64,000 nt of DNA from Agrocybe praecox (lineage: Eukaryota; Basidiomycota; Agaricomycetes; Agaricales; Agrocybaceae), in NCBI GenBank assembly GCA_964017145.1, contig OZ024843.1, positions 1,789,001 to 1,853,000 of the forward strand. Reading direction: 5' to 3'. Each line of letters starts with the position of its first letter. The stretch's first letter is position 1. The notes under the pieces are model-generated. The model searched no databases, was not told where the DNA came from, and saw nothing but the letters and a program-made list of their open reading frames with translations. This document shows, piece after piece, positions 37,063 through 49,446 of the stretch. The position numbers and the translations under genes are program-made.

Positions 37063-39475
37063 ATGTCTGCTTCTTCTACCGCATTTGCAGGACTATGGTC
37101 ATCGCTTCCGGTATCGCTCACTGATTGGATGTAAGATAATCTACCTGCATTGAAATGACACAATCTCATATTGACCAGTTTAGATGTCATCCAATCCATG
37201 GGTCATACAAGGATGACTCCAGTTCAAGCTTCAACAATACCGCTATTTATGAAGCACAAAGATGTCGTAGTGGAAGCAGTAACTGGATCTGGGAAAACCT
37301 TGGCCTTTGTGATACCCATCCTTGAGCGTCTCATAAGGCGCGAAACAAGACTCAAAAACCGCGAAGTCGGTGCATTGATAATTAGTCCAACTCGGTATGT
37401 GAATTCCAATCCTCGACGTAATTTTCTCATCATATATGTAATTAGAGAACTTGCTCATCAAATACACTCCATTTTCTCGTTGTTCCTGGCGTCTCAGCCC
37501 GAAAATGAGAACCCTTATCCACCCGCTTTGCTTTTAGTGTCCTCTGAACAATCTCCTCCCGCTCAAGATCTTGAAAGATTTTTATCCACCGGTGCCGACA
37601 TTGTAATAGGGACGCCTGGCAGAATTGAAGAGTTTTTGTTAGGTCAGGGCCGGAACACTGTGGATATGAAAGGATTAGAAGTTCTGGTTTTGGATGAAGC
37701 AGACAGGTCGGTCTTCTTCGTTGCCATATAACCAGAAGGTTGATAATCTTCAAAGATTGTTGGACTTAGGATTCCAAGCTGTTCTCAGCCGAATAATAAC
37801 TCATCTTCCGAAGCAACGTCGTACTGGTCTCTTCAGCGCTACTATGACTGATGCAGATGCACTGTCAGAACTTGTGCGAGTGGGTCTCCGAAATCCTGCC
37901 AGAATCACCGTAAAGGTGCAATCTAAAAAGAAGAGAGCGGGCCCGGAAGCGGGCGCTATGTCAGAGCTTATAGAAGAGAGGAGAATCCCTGCCAAGTACG
38001 TGATATTGTGGTTAGATATACCGTATGCCACTTATGACCATTCCAGCTTACAGAATAACTACATTGCTTGTCGGTCCTCTGACAAACTGCTTCAGCTAAC
38101 TCGCATAATCTCTCATGAAGCATCTCAAATGAAGTCATCCCACTTTATTGTGTATTTCGCTACATGTGCATGCGTGGATTATTTCTATAAGGTAAGATTA
38201 TATATGCTTGCCATGAATCACTATACTGAACCATCCAAGATCCTTCCCACACTCACTCCTGTCAAAGCAAAATTTTATTCGCTGCACGGAAATCTTACCC
38301 CATCTGCCAGGACGAAAACGTTGCAAGCATTTTCTTCTGCCATCCCTTCTCCCGAGTTCCCGTCAATCCTTTTGGCTACAGACGTAGCTGCTCGAGGCCT
38401 TGATCTGCCTACCGTAGACGTCGTCATTCAGTTTGACCCCCCTACCGACACAAAGACGTTTTCTCATCGTTGTGGGCGTACTGCCAGAGCCGGAAGAGAT
38501 GGACGAGCATGGGTGCTTCTCTCCGGAAGAGAGATTGACTTTTGTGGTAAGCTAGTGAGCACCTATGAAAGAATTTACATCTAAGATACCGCAATTACGC
38601 AGATTTCTTGAGCATCAGGAAGATACCTATCAAAGAAAAGCCGCCTTTTACGGCAGATGGAAAGGCTGTGACTGAAACTGGGATTTTGCCGGAGGATCCG
38701 GAAGTGGAAGTATTTCTTCGTAGAATTCGTGAACTGCTCGTGAAAGATAGAGCCCACCATGATCAAGTTAGTCTCCTCAATACAACGGACAGTGAAGTCA
38801 TCTAACACAATGTCCAGTCCATTAAAGCTTTCGTCTCTTTCATTCGCGCCTATTCGAAACATGAAGCAGCATACATCTTCAGGATAAAGGACCTTGATAT
38901 GATCGCACTCGCCAAAAGTTTTGGTCTGCTAAGGCTCCCAAAAATGCCTGAACTCAAAAACGCCGATCGGACATCATGGCAAGACATGGATATTTCGGTG
39001 TGTTATAGCAAGACATGAAAACCCACTTGTTTCTCACATCTATCAATAGTGGGATACATTTACATATGCTGACCCAGCTCAAGAAGCAAAACGTCTGGCC
39101 GCACTAGCTGAAAGCGCGGCCTCCAAGGCTAATAGACTGAGCGACGGTCCGTCTGTAGAAAGGAAAAGGAAGAAGAAAACAGAGGCCTGGAGTGAGCAAA
39201 ATGATAAGAAGGAAGAGAAAGAAAAACGACGCGAAAAGCGAAAAATGAAAAAGAAATGGTTAAAGTCGCAGATAGATACCTCACAGGATTCGAATCAAGG
39301 AAAGGCGACCGGTAAGAGGAGGCGAGAGGAAGAAACCGATGCTTCAAATTCTGAAGATGCTGCTGATGACTGGGCTGACTTAAAACGTGAAGAAAAGATG
39401 GCAAAGAAAGTCCGTCAAGGCGCCTTGTCTCAACAGGAATTCGACACGGAGTTTATGGATCTACGGGCGGTGTAA
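37063..39475 (+). CDS. SPB4: ATP-dependent RNA helicase SPB4 (DDX55), DEAD-box
   Basis: This is a nucleolar DEAD-box helicase for 60S ribosomal subunit assembly (25S/27S rRNA processing). The start [19 protein letters not shown] is the first ATG, in the expected SPB4 context. Motifs in order: Q motif [22 protein letters not shown], Ia SPTRELAHQ, Ib [34 protein letters not shown] region [11 protein letters not shown] with [38 protein letters not shown]. The C-terminal domain ([20 protein letters not shown], then [16 protein letters not shown]) matches the DUF4217 part of SPB4. It ends in a Lys/Arg/Glu-rich coiled tail and [16 protein letters not shown]. About nine exons. Family call is firm; it is distinguished from DBP family members by the C-terminal domain. 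Confidence 0.93.
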
Positions 39476-39646
39476 ATTTACCACGTCAAACTGTCACAGG
39501 CCCTTGTACGGATTAGGAGGTCATCGATTATACAAATTAAATTACTAAGATGAAATTATTGACTTCATAAAGATACAATAACCTGTTTGTGTGAGTACAT
39601 AAGACATAAGACATACACGTACTGAAGGACATAAAACTCCAAAATA

Positions 39647-42600
39647 TTAAGTAGGTTTTCTAGTACGTAGCAGAGGCTGCATCTGTTAAATGGTGTTGTA
39701 AATATGAAAACAATAAATAGTGAAATCACATCATATAGCTTACCATTTCAACGAAAACGGGAAGGAGCTGAGGAATGTGCTTCAAGTCAGGAGGCTTTAT
39801 TGCTTGGGAAACAACTTTCTTCTTCTTCTGCACCGTTGCCTTCGAGGTCGAAGTAGATTGTCCGGGGGGCACTTGAGTTCGTGTGGATTGGGGCTTAGGT
39901 GGTACTGGTGGTGGGCGGTCGTCAAGATCATTATCTGATGTGGGACTCGGAGGGAGGGGTTTAGATGGTGCCACATGTGCACTCTTTGCGTGTACAGGAA
40001 GAGGAGGGACAGGTGGTATATCGTTACTGCGTCGAGATAAGGAAAGGTTGCTGAGCGAAAAATTCATTGATCGTGACCTATGCAAAGAGAACGATCGTTT
40101 GCGTTTGGGGACTTCCCCCGGAGAAGGTTCTGTCCGTAATTGCGTTGTGCTCGATGAAGCAATAGAGATGTTGTTCTTTGTATACCCGTCTACTGCATGG
40201 CGGTGAGTGCTGCGAGAATGACGCTCAGGCGCCTTTGAAAACCCTGTGTTTGAGAGAGAAATAGGAGATGATGGATGGTTTGGTTTGGATACAGGACTCC
40301 TGGCATTTTCTTCGATTTCATCAGAGTCGGCTTCACTGCTAGTTTCGTATTCACTGGATGAATATTCTTCTTCTTCGCTGCTTGTTTCTTCTTCCTCGTC
40401 CTCGGCAGCTAAATCCATAGCGTCGCCTTGCACCAGATCTCCAAAGCTGATTTGCCCCACGACACCGTTGACGAGCATTTGAGTCGCTTCATCTTCTGCA
40501 TCTGCCTCGTTGGAGTGTGCTCTACCAAACCGGCGCCGGATTTTATCTTCGTAAAGAACCTTGAGTTTGTAATGATATTGTGCAACCTTGTCCACTTCAG
40601 CCAATATGTCATCCCTCTCCTGGCCCTTATATGGTAAAAGGAATTCGAGGCTGATGGGTCCACCAAATCCTTCTCGTACCACAGTTAAAAAGAGCTCTAT
40701 CCAACGCATGAGGCTATCGAATAGCCCTTCCCCCTTTGAGTGTACTTTATGCACAAAACTGTAAAATGATTGCTGGTGCCTTTCTATCAGATCTATAAAA
40801 GCCTTCACGGTTGAATGAGGGTCTTCTTGGCTAACTAATAAACGAATTTCGATCAGTGACTCTTTCTATAGAAGGAGAAGGAGCATGCTCTTACGCTCTT
40901 CAACGCTTTCCACAGTTCTTATGAGATCGTTGATGAAGTTTTGCAGATCACCGAGCGAATCAGCTATACTGGCTGCCCTGTAAACTTGCGCCAAAGGGGC
41001 GTAGAATATAGTAATAATATCCTTCAATAGCTCGGAGGTAAATCCCTGCTCGGAGGTACATAATAATAAGTGCGTAAGAAAACAACAAATCAAATAAATT
41101 GGGGTATTTACCTCGAAGACCAACTCAATGAGTTGTTCGCGATCTTTCAACCTGGAGTATAGATGAGCAAGGACCTTCAGGTCTTCTAGAAGCCATGCAT
41201 CTTCGTCTTGAGGTCCGTCGTCGTCGTCAGAGTCATCCAAGGATTCTTTGTGCTTCAAGTAAATCATATGGGCCTTATGCGCGCGTGCTAAACGGTGCAT
41301 CTGGGTACGAGACAAGACGGGTTCTTCTGCAGACCTCAGGACGACTGTGAGAATATTCATTTGCTCCGATGCTGCAGTGCCAGTACCAATTCAGATTCAA
41401 TATTTCTGTCCAAAAGCAAATATTAGTTTCTTAAGACTAACCGGCATCTTCTTTGAACATGTTTTGAATGTCTCGAGGGGCGTAAATAAATTGTCGGATT
41501 TTTGCGCACATAATCGGGTCGTCCACTTTATCCTTAACTGCTTCGATTTCTTCTCCTAGTGCCTTAACTTCTTCGGTGAGAGAACTCGTGAACATCCTTT
41601 AATGATAATAAGCAGCTTGTCATTCACACAACTTGAAAGAAGAAACAAACCGTTGCAACAGGCTTCGGCCGCCAAATGGCTGCGCTAGAAACAGATCCAA
41701 CACATCTGTAGACGCTATGAGTAAATGATCGTTCTGTGAAAAGGCTGAAGCACAAACTTCGTATCATGCTAACGGGATTCGTGATTTTCAGAGCTGTCTT
41801 GAGCATGAAGTATGGCATTAACCCATGTATACGTTTTAAACCAGCAAATGTTTCTGAAGCATCATCAGACGCGATGAACATATGGAAAACTGTTGAAGCC
41901 AAACTATTGCGTGCCATAATCATGAGTTTTAATGTTTTCATTTACCAATTTAAGGATAAAAACTAACGAAATTCGTCCCCATTCTATTACTGCCTTGTAA
42001 TTGTCCGGTAGATATCGTATATCTGGAGTGACTTTGATGGTCCCAAATATGTGAGTGAGGCCATCTGTGAATAGCATCCTAAGCAGTCGAATTTTCGTTT
42101 CGGATAGCTATTAATACCCACCTTGACCCATAATATCCCCTTTAACGCTCTTGACTGCGTCCCTCAATCCGTCGACTCGCGCTGCAATCTCTTTAGCAAA
42201 ACGTTTTCTCCCCTCTTCACGCACCCTATCTGCCTCCTCTCTCCTCTTTGAGTCTTCGACTTCCTCAGCGGTTAATGTGATTTGTCCAGAAAGTAGAAAT
42301 GATCGAAGAACAGGTGAAGAGGCGATAGTTGAAGAACCAAGCACAGAGTTGAGATAAGACCGTAGTGTTAGGCGATTCTTCTCCCGAGCGAGACGTGAAG
42401 GGACCTGAGAGACATTATCTTGACTATATTGATAATTGTAATTGCCATCGTTGAAATCGTTGAATGTCGATGAAGTGGACAAGGGTGACGGAAATGTAGA
42501 TGTTCGCGCAGAAATAGGGGACGTGGGTGGGGCTGTGACATATGTCTTATCTTTAGCGGGCGGAAGTCGGATTTCTTCCTGCGGATGGGCTTTCGACAAC

Positions 42601-43415
42601 TACAAGGACGATCAATACTCTTCGTCAAAAGGAAAAACAATGCAGTACCTCGTTAGCAAGTGTCCTAAAGTCACCATAGCGTCGAGATACATATACGTCG
42701 GGGTATCTAGATCGTCTGGTCCTGATAATAAATTCCTGTACAAAATTTATCATTTAGTCTCACTAATTGAAAAGAGCATTGAAACCTATACCTCATGAGC
42801 CCTACTGCGCATCCGTCCCTTATCTACAACAGTCCGTACGCCCACAATATTGACCTCGAATACATCCTTTTCTTTACCAAGGCGCCTTTGTCTTTTCCTC
42901 GACAAAACTTCTAATCTATCGAGATCGGCTTGGGTCAGCCGCACGACTTCTTCACGTTCTACCAGTTTTGTAGCCGAATTGACAAAGAGAGAGAGGTTCC
43001 GTTCAACTTTAGCCAATAATTTCTTTCTCGTGGCTTGCTCCGATTCTCCTTCGTCTAGAACCGACGTCGGGGAGATATTCCGCGCAAGAACGGCAGCTGC
43101 AAATGGTTGAAGCTTCTGCGAGTAGAAATCTTTTGGAGCAGCTGCCATAAACGGAAATGTCAGGACGAATTGACGAAATATATATCGTAGAAAAGGGAGA
43201 TCTAAGAAGGGTGCATCCTTTGGAGGTGGACTGAAGGGTGGACCAAGATATGATAACGTCGAGACATTTCCAGGGGCTTCTGTTGTTATCAAGTCGAGTT
43301 CTCTAGAGAACTGGAGCTGAACTAAAGATTTCTTTAGATAGTGAGCACGCAGAGGAGTGAGATCTGTAGGAGGATCCTCTGATGTTGCAGGGTCCTTGCT
43401 GGAGGACTCCGACAT
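39647..43415 (-). CDS. PX-domain protein with PXB/DUF3818 regions (yeast Ypr097w/Lec1 family)
   Basis: This is a peripheral membrane protein expected to bind phosphoinositides through its PX domain; yeast Ypr097w (Lec1) is the nearest named relative. The N-terminus (MSESSSKDPATSEDPPTDLT from 43415, then LRAHYLKKSLVQLQFSREL) is the PXB region. The PX domain follows, with VSRRYGDFRTLANE and RLPP, interrupted by a Ser/Pro insert. NSVLGSSTIASSPVLRSFLL closes it. The DUF3818 half includes LARAHKAHMIYLKHKESLDD and SLEFLLPYKGQERDDILAEV. A 190-residue disordered, acidic then Pro-rich segment (PPPVPPKPQ) precedes the C-terminal KHIPQLLPVFVEMMQPLL. A last intron leads to an end at 39647. The frame opens upstream to 43451, but without an ATG. 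Divergent from the P450 by 190 bp. Confidence 0.82.
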
Positions 43416-43537
43416 CGCAGTAGCACTCAAAGAGACACGGGTGAAGATCAATCAATAAACGTCATCACTGTGCTTTATTCAGCTCCCGAACGGACTCATG
43501 ACCTCTCTTTTTCTCACTCTACAACATAATCATAATC

Positions 43538-43591
43538 ATGAGCATTTGCGTTTACTTTATAATGAGCATGATTAACATAAGGCTATCTTGA
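43538..43591 (+). promoter_or_regulatory. Possible upstream ORF (17 codons) before the P450 start
   Basis: An ATG at 43538 opens a 17-codon frame with two further in-frame ATGs (43562 and 43568), stopping at 43589-43591, 14 nt before the P450 ATG at 43606. If the transcript starts upstream of 43538 this would lower P450 translation. A TTTATAATG at 43556-43564 could instead be the TATA box, in which case the uORF is not transcribed. Confidence 0.35.
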
Positions 43592-43605
43592 GGCTTGTTC
43601 AAGCC

Positions 43606-46134
43606 ATGTCACCTACTCTCGTGAATAACCGTTTCGTTGAGCCTGTCCACTTGTTATATGGCCTGATAGGTGTGCCCTTATGTTTGATGTATATTCGAAA
43701 CTCACTCCTTGTGTATCCAGGATATATCATATACCTTGTAATACATAGGCTCATTCTGTGGCCTGTCTTCCTGTCGCCTCTAAGAAATGTACCCGGCCCA
43801 CCAATTGGCAACATATTCCTTGGCCAATCACTGACCGTAATCCGCAGCGAAACTGGCATTCCTCAACGAGAATGGGTCAAGAAGTATGGGCCAGTAGTGC
43901 GCGTAGTTGGGCCGGTGGGCATTGAGAGGTTGATATTCATGAATCCAGAAGCTCTTCACAAAATTCTAGTTAAAGATTGGTTGGATTACCCCAGAGTGTG
44001 TTGTTTTCACCGTCATTCACATAATTATTGCTTACAATGGATGAAGCCAACCTTCCTCCGAAATATACTGGGCCTAGTAACAGGTTACGGTCTACTAACC
44101 GTCACCGGTGATGATCATAAGCAAATGCGCAAAGCCATGAATCCTGCTTTTTCAATCCCAAATCTCATGGCCCGTAAGCAATGAATTTACTGCACACACT
44201 TCAGCTATCTCTGATTACGCAACCTAACAGAAACTCCTATGTATTTCGAACCCATTGATAGGTATGTATGAGTGATATGTTTGATGATGCTGTCGGCCTT
44301 TACAAGTACACTACTACTAGCCTAGTAGATATCATTAAAGCACAGGTAAATGACTCAAAGGAAGGGAAAGAAATTCATGTGTATGACTGGAGTGAGTGTT
44401 ATCCAAATTTATCAGATCACCACTTGAACTATTTTTCAACCACCAGTGAGTAAAGTGACCTTGGATATAATCTGCAAAACTGCGTTCGGCTATGATGCAG
44501 ATTCATTACACAATCCACATAACGAACTCGCAGAAGCTTATGAGCTTCTCCTCAGTTTGCAATCGGGTAAGTATTCTTCTTAGCCAGGAATCAACAGCCA
44601 CTTAATTGACACGGACTAGGTTCCAATCTTGCGAGACTTATATTGTTGGTTTCTCTACCTGGAGGACCGCGTTTCCTGGCATCCGACTGGGCGTATCATC
44701 ACCGGCATTGGCTTGAGAAAGTGCCGTTTCTTTGTATGTTTTGTATATTGGCTGAAGCACAGGTATAGCCTAACAACTCCTACTTCTGTAGCCGCCTCTA
44801 GCAAGCTCATCGATTCCATGTATCGTATCAGGAAGCTCTCTGGACAGATGCTTGCAGAGAAGCTACAGGACTTGAATATCGTTGCCAATGACTCGGATGC
44901 AAAAAAAGACATCATGAGCATTCTTGTGCGTGCGCGAAAAGCGGAGCTCGATGGAGGCAAAGGGGGTTATGCTATGAGCGATCGCGCGATGATGGATCAA
45001 GTGGTTAGTCGTTGGATTTTAATATCCAAAAGCCCTCATACATCCGCGTTTCTGAGTTGGCTATCTAGCTTACTTTTCTAGGTGCCGGTCATGAAACCAC
45101 TGCATCTGGCTTGACTTGGGTATGTACCATATACGATGCCTTTCTGCACGGGGAACCTCAGCTGAACCTTACTTTGTGGGTAATAGACTCTCTGGCATCT
45201 CTCGAACAATCCATCATGGCAAAAGCGTCTGCGAGAGGAGCTCGCCCCTATCTTTGCGGGGAATTCTCGGCCTGACTATCGAACTTTGAAGGACCTCCAA
45301 TGCCTTGATTGTGTTGTGTGAGTATACTGCATGCAAACTATATCACGATTTTCATACTGACTCGCGACTCTTCCTGATCTGGAGCATGGAGAGTCTTCGC
45401 ATCATGCCGCCAGTTCCGCTTACAGTACGCGTAGCAGCTAAGACAGACTATATCGAAGGCGTCCTCGTACCTAAGGGAACCCTCTTTACCATACCTGTGA
45501 GTTGCACAAAATTTTATGGGAAATGAAGTGGTTCCAAACGTCCTGCTTATGTTTTTAGATCCGTGTTGTCAATACGTGGAAAGAAATATGGGGTGAAGAT
45601 GCCGAAGAGTAAGTTCCATCGACTTGGGCTGCATACACTGGCATCACATCTCGAAACGGCACGATTTAACCTGTCATTATCTTGGGCAGATTCAACCCAG
45701 CGCGTTGGCTAAACCTTCCAAAGGACTATCACCCAACGTTCTCGATGCTTTCCTTCATTGCAGGGCCACACGCGTGTATAGGAAAGACGATGTCTATCAT
45801 TGAGATGAAGGCTGTCCTTGCGTATGTTACGGTCTTATGTGCTCTTTGGTTCTTTACACCTAATCCGCTCTGTTCTGTTCAAGTGCCCTGATTGTAAATT
45901 TTGAGTTCGAACCAATGTTCACAGGACAAGTTGCAGAACCTGCTGCTGCGATTACAATAAGTAAGTGATTTTTACGTCTGATAGCTATTTGCAATTTCTA
46001 ATTGTGCCATTTGCGTACTTGCCCTATCCGACTACGTTTCATGTTTCTGATTCGAACTTTGTCGCCGTTCTTCGATCACAGAACCCACCGATGGGATGCC
46101 TCTTCGTGTCAGGACGGTGTCTCAGTCCCGTTGA
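43606..46134 (+). CDS. Cytochrome P450 monooxygenase, membrane-anchored
   Basis: This is a heme-thiolate monooxygenase of the ER membrane; its substrate is unknown. The N-terminus has hydrophobic stretches (HLLYGLIGVPLCLMYI; YPGYIIYLVIHRLILWPVF) followed by the proline hinge RNVPGPPIGNIFLGQS. Further marks are the C-helix region GDDHKQMRKAMNPAFSIP, the I-helix oxygen-binding motif GAGHETTASGLTW (about 45085), the ExxR motif in ESLRIMPPVPLT (about 45390), and RVVNTWKEIWGEDAEEFNPA with RWL. The heme loop is FIAGPHACIG (Cys ligand, about 45776). The last intron gives ITIKPTDGMPLRVRTVSQSR and a stop at 46132-46134. About 11 introns, all apparently intact, so it is a working gene. The ATG at 43606 is the first in the reading frame. 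No other secondary-metabolism genes lie beside it. Confidence 0.9.
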
Positions 46135-47997
46135 GCCGATAACCCGGTTGTACTTTATGGCCCTAGATTCACTAACCGGGCATTTTATTCCGATATTTCT
46201 GCCCTTCGTAATCGCATCCTAGGTGTATTTACGCAACCCAAGCATTTAACAAAAAAAATCCATGGTGATTGGTAGGGTTTTGCGCAATATTAACGTTATC
46301 CTCATAAATGTTTTATCGATTGCGTTGCCTACTCTTAATGAGAAGTACGTGAGGTGTCTGACACCTTCTTTGCAATCTACATCCTCTTTGCGGACACACA
46401 AGTAAAATTTCGATGTGGATGCATAAAAGGTTGATAAAAGGTACCTAGTATAAGTGACATCACGATTCATATCCATCGTATCGTAGTAGTGACTACGGCC
46501 GGCTCCTGGCTATATCGAGGGTCTTTTCTTGCCAGACCTGAAGGCTGAAGGTTTATGATATGTAATATCCAGTGGAGGAGGTGAGATAGCTCTCCCTGAG
46601 GGTTTTGTTGTTTCCCCGAATTGATACTTATTATGATGGGGTAAACGAGGACGTAAAAAGTTTGGAAAGGCAAGATGGTCAAAAAGAGTTAACCCGAGAC
46701 CTGACTTGGTTTTTTTGGGATCACATCGAAGTGCTATTGCCCATTGTGGATTGGGCTAAACTGCACATGTCTGTGCCACGTCTGTGCCACAGACACGTCG
46801 GCGATGTCCAGAGTCCTTCACCCAAGCGAATTGAGTCTGAATCGGGACTAGGAGTCATTTACTGCACAATTCCCACAAATGGTGTGTACACACAAATATA
46901 CGATCCGAGGAGGCCAGCCTCTAGGCTCCTTCGCAGTGTTCAAGCGGAACACAAAGGGATGTGGTTGGGCGTATGTACTCTAACATAAAATAATAGACGC
47001 CATGTCCGACAAGGTCCGAACGGCGTAATGAACGAATATAGCAAGTCGAACTCAGATCGGCGCTACGCCACATGAGCACCGGCGCTTAGCAGGTGGGAGT
47101 GGATGAAGGCGATCAAACAGCGGCGAAGTAATAAGTAAGTATCATTACTGTCGTTCATTCTGCAAGAAGCATAAAAACACATGACTTGCAGGTGGATATA
47201 AGAGTCCCAATGCGTGGATATGTATAGTTAGCACCTCTTGATGTAGGAAAAAGTAATCTACGAGTACGAGTGTGGGAGCTGTTACGGTCGATTTCAAAAT
47301 TAAACATCACTGTTGGAGCGGACAACATAATAGCTACTTCTAGGCTGAACAATGTACTTGTAAGACAGCTTCGGACGCGCAGCACATTCAAATTATTATT
47401 AGTGAGTACAAGTATAAACTCGTCCTTATACATCATACTCATACATCATCCACATCTTACGGCGAACATCTTTTTAGATCGTATTCTATTCCAAATGATG
47501 AAGTATAAGTTTAAACGCGTATTGAATTCATGGGAGACTGGGAAATTGATTTACATACCTACACATAGCAATATGAATTGTAACGACAATATGATGTAGT
47601 AGCGGTGACATGGGATCCTAAAATCAATTATGTATAGTAGCGTGTATCTAGGTCTTATTGAGTAGGAAAGAGCCGCCCATTCATCCTCGCCTACCGCCTA
47701 TCTTGAGGGTCTTTGAGAGTCGAGGCGCACACACGTACGTATACTGTAAGCGGCTCAATCAGTAATACTCAGCAAGTGTAATACCTACACCTTACCCAAG
47801 CCAACGGCGCCCTGAGCACCGATTATATTTCATCTCACTCACTTATTACCTGCGCGGGGTCACGTCGATCTGATCCCTACGAGTTCCATGGGACCATCAT
47901 ATGAGCCGGCAAGGAGCGGTAAGGAGGTCAAGGAGGGCGTGAATTGACCGACCGACCAACTGACAGGCAGGCAAGGGAAACTGACCAACCGACCGAC

Positions 47998-48200
47998 CAT
48001 CGACGGGGGTCCAGACCCACCCCACATTCCCCACACGGGAAGACGGATGAGAGCCTGTTATAATTCATCTATTGCAGACACACACACACTATTGCGGCCG
48101 GCGACAAACATCAAAGGAGGTCTATATCAATCCTATATCTATTCAGGGTTGAAGCGTCGACTAGTTCATTCATTTTCCATTCATTGACGGGGGTCCAGAC
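47998..48200 (+). repeat. Pair of 19-bp direct repeats, 184 bp apart
   Basis: CATYGACGGGGGTCCAGAC occurs at 47998-48016 and 48182-48200 with one mismatch (C/T at the fourth base); the inner 15 bp GACGGGGGTCCAGAC are identical. The first copy follows a run of CCGACC-type units. There is no coding reason for the identity. Confidence 0.7.
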
Positions 48201-49259
48201 TCTTGCCAGATTTTTGATTTATTTTATTTTGATTCGGGAACAAATCTTGAAGAAACATGAAGCAACCCACACTCGCACACGCACACTCACCCTGTCAACA
48301 TGTACCCAAGTTTCGGTCGGACTTGCAAAAAGGATCAGGTCAATACTCGGTCCTTATCACCACTGTGAATTACAAAAAATGACTCTCACAGGGACGATGA
48401 TTGAGAGAATGAACGCTACAGTGGCCGGTGGCATTGATCACCATCATGCATCATGCATCACCGGCGTCATCATCCCCAAGTCAATTCCATTCCCAAGAGA
48501 GCCGCTATTGTTTCGATTCGTTTCCTTTGAGTTTCCATTTCCACGATATGTATCTCTATTCCGGCCATCGAAGACGACCGACGAGGGGGGAGCGAGCAAG
48601 CTTGCGAAGGAGCTCCAGAGTAGATGCAGACTCGGACGCAGATGTGATAATAATAATAATGCACAAATGCATTGTGTACATACATACGTAGTACGTTGAA
48701 CTTTGATGACGATATCAATGTCGATTAGACGCCGATGCATTGGCAGGATATGATATGAATGCGGAAATGAATGAACGAACGCTGTCGTTGCAGATGCGGA
48801 TTGACTGCCTGCCTGGTGAATGCCATAGACGCGACGAATCGACCCCGCATGCCCATGCCCGTACCTCGCCTCGGATGGATATGATTGTTAACGGAAATAG
48901 AACCGAAAGGGGAGCAAGTAGCAGTAATATGTAACCGCGTTCGTTGTCTGTTAATATTTCCTGTCACCCGGCGAAACGAAATCGACGGAGAAAAGCCAAA
49001 TCAAAATTGCGTGGGTGTGCGTGTAGGTAGGTTAATAGGTAGATTTGTGGGTGTGAGAGGGACAGGGACACGGCCCAGAAGGGGACGGATGACGCGGACC
49101 AGTGACCAATGACGAAATCCCAAGTTTGACAAGCGTCACACCGATCTTACGGTACTTGTCAAACGGGTAAGATGGGCGGTAACATAGAGAGGCTCGAATA
49201 ACGTTTTTTAAATTTCAGATCGTGAAAATAATGATAGTCCCAAATCCACTGAGAAAAAC

Positions 49260-49446
49260 GGATACGGATACGGATACCGTGCACGTCGGAGGGGGCGAAG
49301 AAGTCGAGATAAGGGAAATGCAAGGAAAGGAAAGGAAAGTAAAAAACGAAATAAAGGAGAAGATTAAGGGTTTAAAGGAAAGCATGTGAGTGTTCGTACG
49401 CATATTCGAGAATACGCCGAGGGAGGGGTGGGTGGATGGATGGATG
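49260..49446 (+). repeat. Cluster of short tandem repeats
   Basis: Three microsatellite-like tracts lie within 190 bp: three GGATAC units at 49260-49277, three GGAAA units at 49324-49338 and GGTGGATGGATGGATGA at 49427-49446. They fall in the non-coding gap and are likely slippage products. Confidence 0.75.

Noticed and set aside
39647..43415. PX-domain protein read as an exocyst or formin-like protein because of its Pro-rich and acidic segments
   Set aside because: VSRRYGDFRTL with RLPP, the N-terminal PXB region and the C-terminal DUF3818 segments fit the Ypr097w family; no FH2 or exocyst motif is present.
43606..46134. P450 as part of a secondary-metabolite cluster
   Set aside because: Neighbours are a PX-domain protein and a RING-LON protein; no synthase, terpene cyclase, transporter or pathway regulator is present.
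46605..46988. 127-codon plus-strand open frame after the P450, considered as a transposon remnant
   Set aside because: It begins with a non-ATG codon and shows no transposase or reverse transcriptase motif; no terminal repeats or target duplications were seen around it.
48184..48699. 171-codon plus-strand open frame in the gene-poor gap
   Set aside because: It opens with TTG, has no usable ATG near its start, low-complexity His/Thr/Asn runs and no domain. Overlapping frames on the other strand are equally open.
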